From the IMG/VR virus record IMGVR_UViG_3300034117_001582, positions 62,001-126,000 of that record: 64,000 nt of DNA; one strand, given 5' to 3'. A program made the translations under genes and the position numbers. Position 1 is the first letter of the stretch. Every line of letters starts with the position of its first letter. Below, in pieces: positions 60,111 through 64,000 of this stretch. The notes under the pieces were generated by a model. The model was not told the DNA's origin. It was given only the letters and a program-made list of their open reading frames with translations, and searched no databases. Origin of the DNA: a virus.

Positions 60111-62045
60111 TTATTCAAAATAAGTGTCGTCTATGTAAATAGGGTCTATATAATCATTAGTAGTAACCGGTGTTAAACAATTTGGACACCAATAATTAAA
60201 TAAATTAAATTTATCTTTTAATATTCTAAAATTATGTTGTACTTGTGGACTACTAAATGCTTCGGTATACATTCTAAATTGAGATAACCCCCCCATAAAG
60301 GAACCACCAAAATTCTGTTCTAAAAGTATGTCCGTTGATAATCCAGAGAACGTTGTTGCCGATAAAATATTGTTTGGAAACAATTCAGGGTCTTGTTTGT
60401 ATGGGCCATTAAGTAATGTTGATGCGGAAAAAATTAAATGGTCATGTAACCCTTGAGTTCCCCCACCCCAAGAAATATTAAAAGGTACTCCAATTTGTTT
60501 TTCCTTTTCGGTATTTAATTCTCTTGGAATTATTTCTTCAAAATTTTCAATAACCATAAAATAGTATCCATTAATGTAGAGTTTTAATCTACCCATTCTA
60601 TACCAAGCATCATCAAACCATTTTCTATCAAAAACCACTCGATAAACTTTATCTTCTTTTGTTCCTCCCGAATGTGTTTCAGGTGGCATTATTAAATTAT
60701 AAGATGTGTTATTTAATATTGATTGGTACGTAACTTGTCTAATATCGTTTAATCCTCCTAAATTTAATAAATCACACTCCTCTATTGTGGTATATCTTTC
60801 AAAAACCGCAGTAACCATTACCCACCTATCATCTGCAATAGTATCACATATATAATCACATACCTCATAAATTGGGGGGCTACAAACTTCAGTTATCGTA
60901 TATCCTGTTTGAAATGTTAACCCTGTGGTCCCACATGAACCTGTGGTAACACAATCACCAGTAATAACTATAGTTTTAACACAAAGTCTTGGATCCGCAG
61001 CGCACCCACTAAATCTAATTGATAGCGCGTTTGATAATACGTCAAATTTAGGGTCTAATGGTGGTATAGGTATTTGTTCCGTACATGTACCACACCCACA
61101 CCCAATTTGGTGAACTGCAGTTGTTGCACTTTGTGGATATAGTGTAACACAATTTGCGTTAGTGACGCCAGTGTCTGAACATTTACAACTTTGTAAACTT
61201 GTAAGTCCTGTGGTTGCTCTTGTGTAACCACTATCCGATTCTGGATTTCCATCGGCAAAATGATAATATTTGTTTTCCGCTCTTGTACCAAAATAAAAGA
61301 AAGTTCCGGCATTTTGTGGATATCTTGTGTTTAAATATTCTTCAGTTGTGTAATCTATACCGTACTCATCAAAAATTCTTGGTTTTATAACCGTTTCCAT
61401 AGTCCAACCTTTATTCATTCTTTCAGGAAAAACCTCATAGTCATAACCAAATAATTTATAAAACCCTTGATAAAACCCACCATAAAGTTCTTGATAATAC
61501 CCTACCGTTGCATCATTTTTAGAAACTATATTATATTTTGCATTTTTTGGTCTACCGGAAAACACTTCATTTGGCGGTAAAGTATAACCCGTAACCGTAT
61601 GAAGTTTCATTCTTCTATCATAATAGTGTGGATGAAATTTATAATCGTCCCTTATACCCATAGTATAATATAAAGTTTCACCGGTCATACCAGTATATAA
61701 ACCATTGTCTGTGGCAACTAAACCAACATCACAAGCACCTGTAAATGCAGAATAACAACTTAAATCTAAATTATTTGGGTTATAATAATTTTTTGAAACT
61801 AAGGTTGACCCCGAATAAAAATTATTAAAAACCATAGTTAATTGTGGTGAGGATCCGGTAAAGTTTAAATCTAAACTAATTGGTAGTCTGGTTCCGTCAT
61901 TAACACCAATAATATCATTTGAAAACACAACTTCTTCATCGTAGTCCCTTTCATCTGCAGCCAAAGTCAAATCAAAATATTGTCTTGAATTCAATAATGA
62001 TTTGTATTTTGGATAATAATATGTATTTAAATTTTGAGTTGGCAT
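60111..62045 (-). CDS. Cys-rich virion protein with LamG-like C-terminus
   Basis: The 644-residue protein has a Cys-rich centre (about 285-410: SCKCSDTG, GCGCGTCTEQIP, CVTTGSCGTTG, YEVCDYICDT). Its C-terminal half, with YRMGRLKLYINGYYFMVIEN and FMGGLSQFRMYTEAFSSPQV, resembles a concanavalin/LamG-type jelly-roll ending in the usual L-x-x-x-R-I-Y-x-x-x-L-S motif. A fibre or surface carbohydrate-binding protein is likely (inference). It is divergent from the 62097 gene, with a TATTTATC motif 10 nt before its ATG. Confidence 0.6.
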   Translation of the reverse strand: MPTQNLNTYYYPKYKSLLNSRQYFDLTLAADERDYDEEVVFSNDIIGVNDGTRLPISLDLNFTGSSPQLTMVFNNFYSGSTLVSKNYYNPNNLDLSCYSAFTGACDVGLVATDNGLYTGMTGETLYYTMGIRDDYKFHPHYYDRRMKLHTVTGYTLPPNEVFSGRPKNAKYNIVSKNDATVGYYQELYGGFYQGFYKLFGYDYEVFPERMNKGWTMETVIKPRIFDEYGIDYTTEEYLNTRYPQNAGTFFYFGTRAENKYYHFADGNPESDSGYTRATTGLTSLQSCKCSDTGVTNANCVTLYPQSATTAVHQIGCGCGTCTEQIPIPPLDPKFDVLSNALSIRFSGCAADPRLCVKTIVITGDCVTTGSCGTTGLTFQTGYTITEVCSPPIYEVCDYICDTIADDRWVMVTAVFERYTTIEECDLLNLGGLNDIRQVTYQSILNNTSYNLIMPPETHSGGTKEDKVYRVVFDRKWFDDAWYRMGRLKLYINGYYFMVIENFEEIIPRELNTEKEKQIGVPFNISWGGGTQGLHDHLIFSASTLLNGPYKQDPELFPNNILSATTFSGLSTDILLEQNFGGSFMGGLSQFRMYTEAFSSPQVQHNFRILKDKFNLFNYWCPNCLTPVTTNDYIDPIYIDDTYFE

Positions 62046-62055
62046 TCTTTTTTTA

Positions 62056-62063
62056 GATAAATA
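62056..62063 (-). promoter_or_regulatory. TATTTAT motif, 10 nt before the 62045 start
   Basis: The sense sequence AGTATTTATCTAAAAAAAG precedes the ATG of the 644-residue gene. Confidence 0.45.
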
Positions 62064-62076
62064 CTTTATATGAAGG

Positions 62077-62084
62077 TATTTATA
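62077..62084 (+). promoter_or_regulatory. TATTTAT motif, 12 nt before the 62097 start
   Basis: The sense sequence GGTATTTATAGGTAAAGCC precedes ATG 62097. An ATG at 62070 lies upstream of the motif, so the downstream ATG is preferred. Confidence 0.5.
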
Positions 62085-62096
62085 GGTAAAGCCTGC

Positions 62097-62846
62097 ATGA
62101 AAACATATAAATATTCAACAAAAGAAAGAGCGGAAAGGGTTTCTAAAACTTTGGGATGTTCGGGTTCTCACTATCACAATGAGGATGGCGATAGAAAATA
62201 TATGCCATGTAAGTCTCACAACATATTCTTATCTAAAACTAAAAAAAATAAAAAAGGGGAAGAACAAGAAGTCACCGAACTTGTTGATGCGGATGGTACG
62301 TGGTTATCATCGAATACCCCAATATTAGATCCGGCAAGTACGGGTGTGGGCACAAAAACTATGGACCAAATCATACCGGCAGCAAGAAATCCAAGAGACC
62401 CGTTGATGAGAGGGTGGTACGGTTATTATGGTGAAGGTCGTGTTAAAGAAGAAGACATGTCTAAAGCATTTGGATATAAGAATACAAAAAATATGGACGC
62501 TAAAGAAACTCTTGATTACTTCAAAGATGAATTAGAAATGGATGATGAATCCGCCGAACACAGAGTTGAGGATGAATTTGGTAAAAGTCCCGAAAGAGAT
62601 AAAAAATCTAAATTTAAAAACAAAAAAGGATTTGTTGGAAGACCAATACTTAAAGAAAAAGAAAGTGAAGATATTGCCGAAGACGTATTAGTTGATAAAG
62701 AAACAAACGACCAAGAAAATATTAAGAAAAGAGTATTAGATATTAATCCACTTTTAGTTAGAAATATTAAGTCAATTAAAAAAATGGCAAAAGAAAATGG
62801 AATAACCGTTAGGGAATTAATAATGATGTTAAAAGATGAACAGTAA
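62097..62846 (+). CDS. Head-region protein with Cys/His motif, unknown
   Basis: The protein has 249 residues from ATG 62097 (MKTYKYSTKERAERVSKTLG); ATG 62070 would add nine residues but places the TATTTATA motif inside the gene. The N-terminus has GCSGSHYHNEDGDRKYMPCK followed by SH, a Cys/His cluster like those of phage head-region proteins of unknown role. The rest is charged and helical, with a final helix VRELIMMLKDEQ. It overlaps the next gene by 11 bp, and the four plus-strand genes here read as one operon. Confidence 0.6.
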   Translation: MKTYKYSTKERAERVSKTLGCSGSHYHNEDGDRKYMPCKSHNIFLSKTKKNKKGEEQEVTELVDADGTWLSSNTPILDPASTGVGTKTMDQIIPAARNPRDPLMRGWYGYYGEGRVKEEDMSKAFGYKNTKNMDAKETLDYFKDELEMDDESAEHRVEDEFGKSPERDKKSKFKNKKGFVGRPILKEKESEDIAEDVLVDKETNDQENIKKRVLDINPLLVRNIKSIKKMAKENGITVRELIMMLKDEQ

Positions 62847-63288
62847 TCTATACGATAGAATTGCAATCATACCGGATTCATTGGTTAAACACTTAAATGA
62901 TTGTTTTGGATCAACTGAAGGTGATAATAATGTTGAGGGTTATAAAAGAAACCAAGATTTAAGAAAATCAAGAAAGGCAACATACCAACAAATTAAAAGA
63001 ATTAAAAGTTGGTTTGATAGTTATGGTGGAAATAAAGAAGACGCTCCATTTATATTAAATGGTGGTGATAGAATGCAACAATGGTGTGATGAGGTTTTAA
63101 GGGTTTGGAGAGACAACGATTTAAGTGGAAAAAAATTAAAAATGGATACAGGAATGCAAAACCAATTTTTAGATTCACACGAAAAAAATAGTTTTAACTT
63201 AAACGATAAACACGGAACAACCGTAGATGATTTAAAAGTTAACGAGGATGTTAATAAAATTAATAAACTAATGAAAAAAATAATATAA
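62836..63288 (+). CDS. Small conserved-looking phage protein, unknown
   Basis: The 150-residue protein is helical and basic, with ATYQQIKRIKSWFDSYGGNK, FILNGGDRMQQWCDEVLRVW and a C-terminal VDDLKVNEDVNKINKLMKKI. The pattern W-F-D then L-N-GG-x-x-M-x-x-W is one I associate with small phage head-region proteins of unknown function, without a firm family. The start lies within the end of the upstream gene, and the stop abuts the next ATG, showing tight coupling. Confidence 0.6.
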   Translation: MNSNLYDRIAIIPDSLVKHLNDCFGSTEGDNNVEGYKRNQDLRKSRKATYQQIKRIKSWFDSYGGNKEDAPFILNGGDRMQQWCDEVLRVWRDNDLSGKKLKMDTGMQNQFLDSHEKNSFNLNDKHGTTVDDLKVNEDVNKINKLMKKII

Positions 63289-63582
63289 ATGGCAAATCAA
63301 TCAGACAAGTTAGATTTTTCACAACCTGATAATGCGTTATCACAAATTGCTGAAGAACAAAGAAAAAAACTTTTCCCAAGAAATGACTTTAAACCTACTG
63401 ACCCATATTCGTCTGTTCATCCTGATGCAATTGCAAATGGTGATAAGATTGGTAGAGGAACTGGTGGTGACTTAGATATTTATAACCAACAAGCGGGAAC
63501 ATCAACAGACATTACAGAAAGAAAAGACGATTTAAAAGTTAATAAATTCTCATCTAATAACCCATACTACACGGTAACATGA
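63289..63582 (+). CDS. Small Asp/Pro-rich protein, unknown
   Basis: The 97-residue hydrophilic protein (SQPDNALSQIAEEQRKKLFP; DPYSSVHPDAIANGDKIGRG; a C-terminal NNPYYTVT) appears largely disordered. It shares the DDLKVN motif with the preceding protein (TVDDLKVNEDV against RKDDLKVNKFS), a possible common docking peptide. It abuts the previous gene and overlaps the next by four bases (ATGA). The function is unknown. Confidence 0.6.
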   Translation: MANQSDKLDFSQPDNALSQIAEEQRKKLFPRNDFKPTDPYSSVHPDAIANGDKIGRGTGGDLDIYNQQAGTSTDITERKDDLKVNKFSSNNPYYTVT

Positions 63583-64000
63583 AACTAGTTAGGAGTTTAA
63601 GTAAAGTAATTACTGAAGTGGCAGCTTTAGATAATGTTCAAAGTAGCATTAAACAAAAGAATATTATCACGATTAATTATGATGGTGACGAGTACGGTAA
63701 AGGTTATCGTGACGTTGAGCCAGTTTGCTTAGGAATTAGTAAAGCCGGTAATATGGTTTTAAGGGCTTGGGAAAGACAAGGGTCTTCACACTCTAATAAG
63801 GTTGATGGTAACCCAATTCCAGGATGGAGACTTTTTAGATTAGATAAAATATTGACTTATGCTTTACAAGGTGATAGTTTTACAGAAGTTAGACCTAAAT
63901 ATAACCCTAACGGTGATAGGTCAATGGAAAGAGTTATTTTAAATGCCGTATTTGATTACACACCAAATACAGATGACATAGAAAATATCGATAATATAGA
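63579..64000 (+). CDS. WYL-like domain protein (3' end outside window)
   Basis: The frame from ATG 63579 is open to the window end (140 codons). It contains NIITINYDGDEYGKGYRDVE, then PVCLGISKAGNMVLRAWERQ and PGWRLFRLDKILTYAL. This is the strand layout of WYL-type domains (I-x-Y, R-x-V-E-P, L-R-A-x, and a terminal F-R-L-D-x-I), which can bind ligands or nucleic acid in regulators. No HTH is visible in the part seen. The ATGA overlap links it to the upstream genes. WYL-like is a pattern call, not a proven family. Confidence 0.6.
   Translation, partial: MKLVRSLSKVITEVAALDNVQSSIKQKNIITINYDGDEYGKGYRDVEPVCLGISKAGNMVLRAWERQGSSHSNKVDGNPIPGWRLFRLDKILTYALQGDSFTEVRPKYNPNGDRSMERVILNAVFDYTPNTDDIENIDNI

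Noticed and set aside
62070-62096. Upstream ATG 62070 for the head-region gene
   Set aside because: Using it would place a TATTTATA motif inside the coding region. ATG 62097 has the usual 12-nt spacing from that motif. The earlier ATG remains possible.
1-64000. Prophage, integrase, tRNA cluster or CRISPR array
   Set aside because: No integrase, repressor-lysogeny module, attachment-like repeat, tRNA cloverleaf or repeat-spacer array was seen on either strand. Intergenic gaps are nearly all under 140 bp.

Overview
The window is part of a large, AT-rich, lytic T4-like contractile-tailed bacteriophage (myovirus) that very probably infects a Bacteroidetes/Flavobacteria-type host. The phage assignment rests on recognisable homologues of T4 baseplate, tail and replication proteins: wedge proteins gp6 and gp25, a gp53-like LysM protein, sheath gp18, tube gp19, hub-assembly gp26, a tape-measure-like protein, a gp13-like neck protein, DNA polymerase gp43, helicase gp41, UvsX, gp32 and an RNase H/FEN nuclease. 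The host inference rests on SprB-type adhesin repeats in a tail protein, a DUF5522-type protein, the absence of convincing Shine-Dalgarno sequences, and a TTTG-N19-TATATTTG promoter of the Bacteroidetes housekeeping type upstream of the SSB gene. No tRNA, rRNA, CRISPR array, integrase or IS element was seen.

Layout. (1) 1-1943, minus: two glycosyltransferases, the first cut by the window edge. (2) 1994-17563, minus: a tightly overlapping run of nine tail/fibre structural genes, from a 1621-residue protein with a membrane-like segment to SprB-repeat, single-repeat and Thr-Pro-rich proteins. (3) 17636-19941: baseplate gp6 and gp25. (4) 19999-26987, minus: DNA metabolism (DUF5522 protein, B12-dependent ribonucleotide reductase, replicative helicase, unknown, RNase H, UvsX, SSB). 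(5) 27108-45578, minus: an acidic coiled-coil protein, a small protein, two giant baseplate/tail proteins (2431 and 2148 residues) flanking a gp53-like protein, the tape measure, gp26 plus an overlapping small ORF, and the tail tube. (6) 45696-52022: HAD phosphatase, a 45-residue protein, sheath, a lone plus-strand ribbon-helix-helix gene, and two neck/tail-completion candidates. (7) 52078-56087, plus: SNF2-type helicase, Mn-type superoxide dismutase, gp13-like neck protein and a small protein. (8) 56084-62045, minus: DNA polymerase and three virion-type proteins. (9) 62097-64000, plus: small head-region proteins and a partial WYL-like protein.

How it works together. The replication block supplies dNTPs, fork unwinding, ssDNA coating, recombination and primer removal for the B-family polymerase. 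The rest builds the neck, contractile tail, a large baseplate and fibres whose Ig-like repeats resemble the host's own adhesins. A polypeptide GlcNAc-transferase-like gene lies directly after a fibre gene with an uninterrupted (Thr-Pro)14 tract, which suggests phage-directed glycosylation of its own fibre.

Regulation. A sense-oriented TATTTAT motif recurs just ahead of nearly every gene or operon that has a non-coding leader, usually 10-14 nt before the start codon. It is the best candidate for a phage-specific promoter or initiation signal. Four intrinsic terminators end minus-strand units. A 17-bp palindrome precedes the DNA polymerase, and an inverted repeat lies between the sheath and the counter-oriented ribbon-helix-helix gene.
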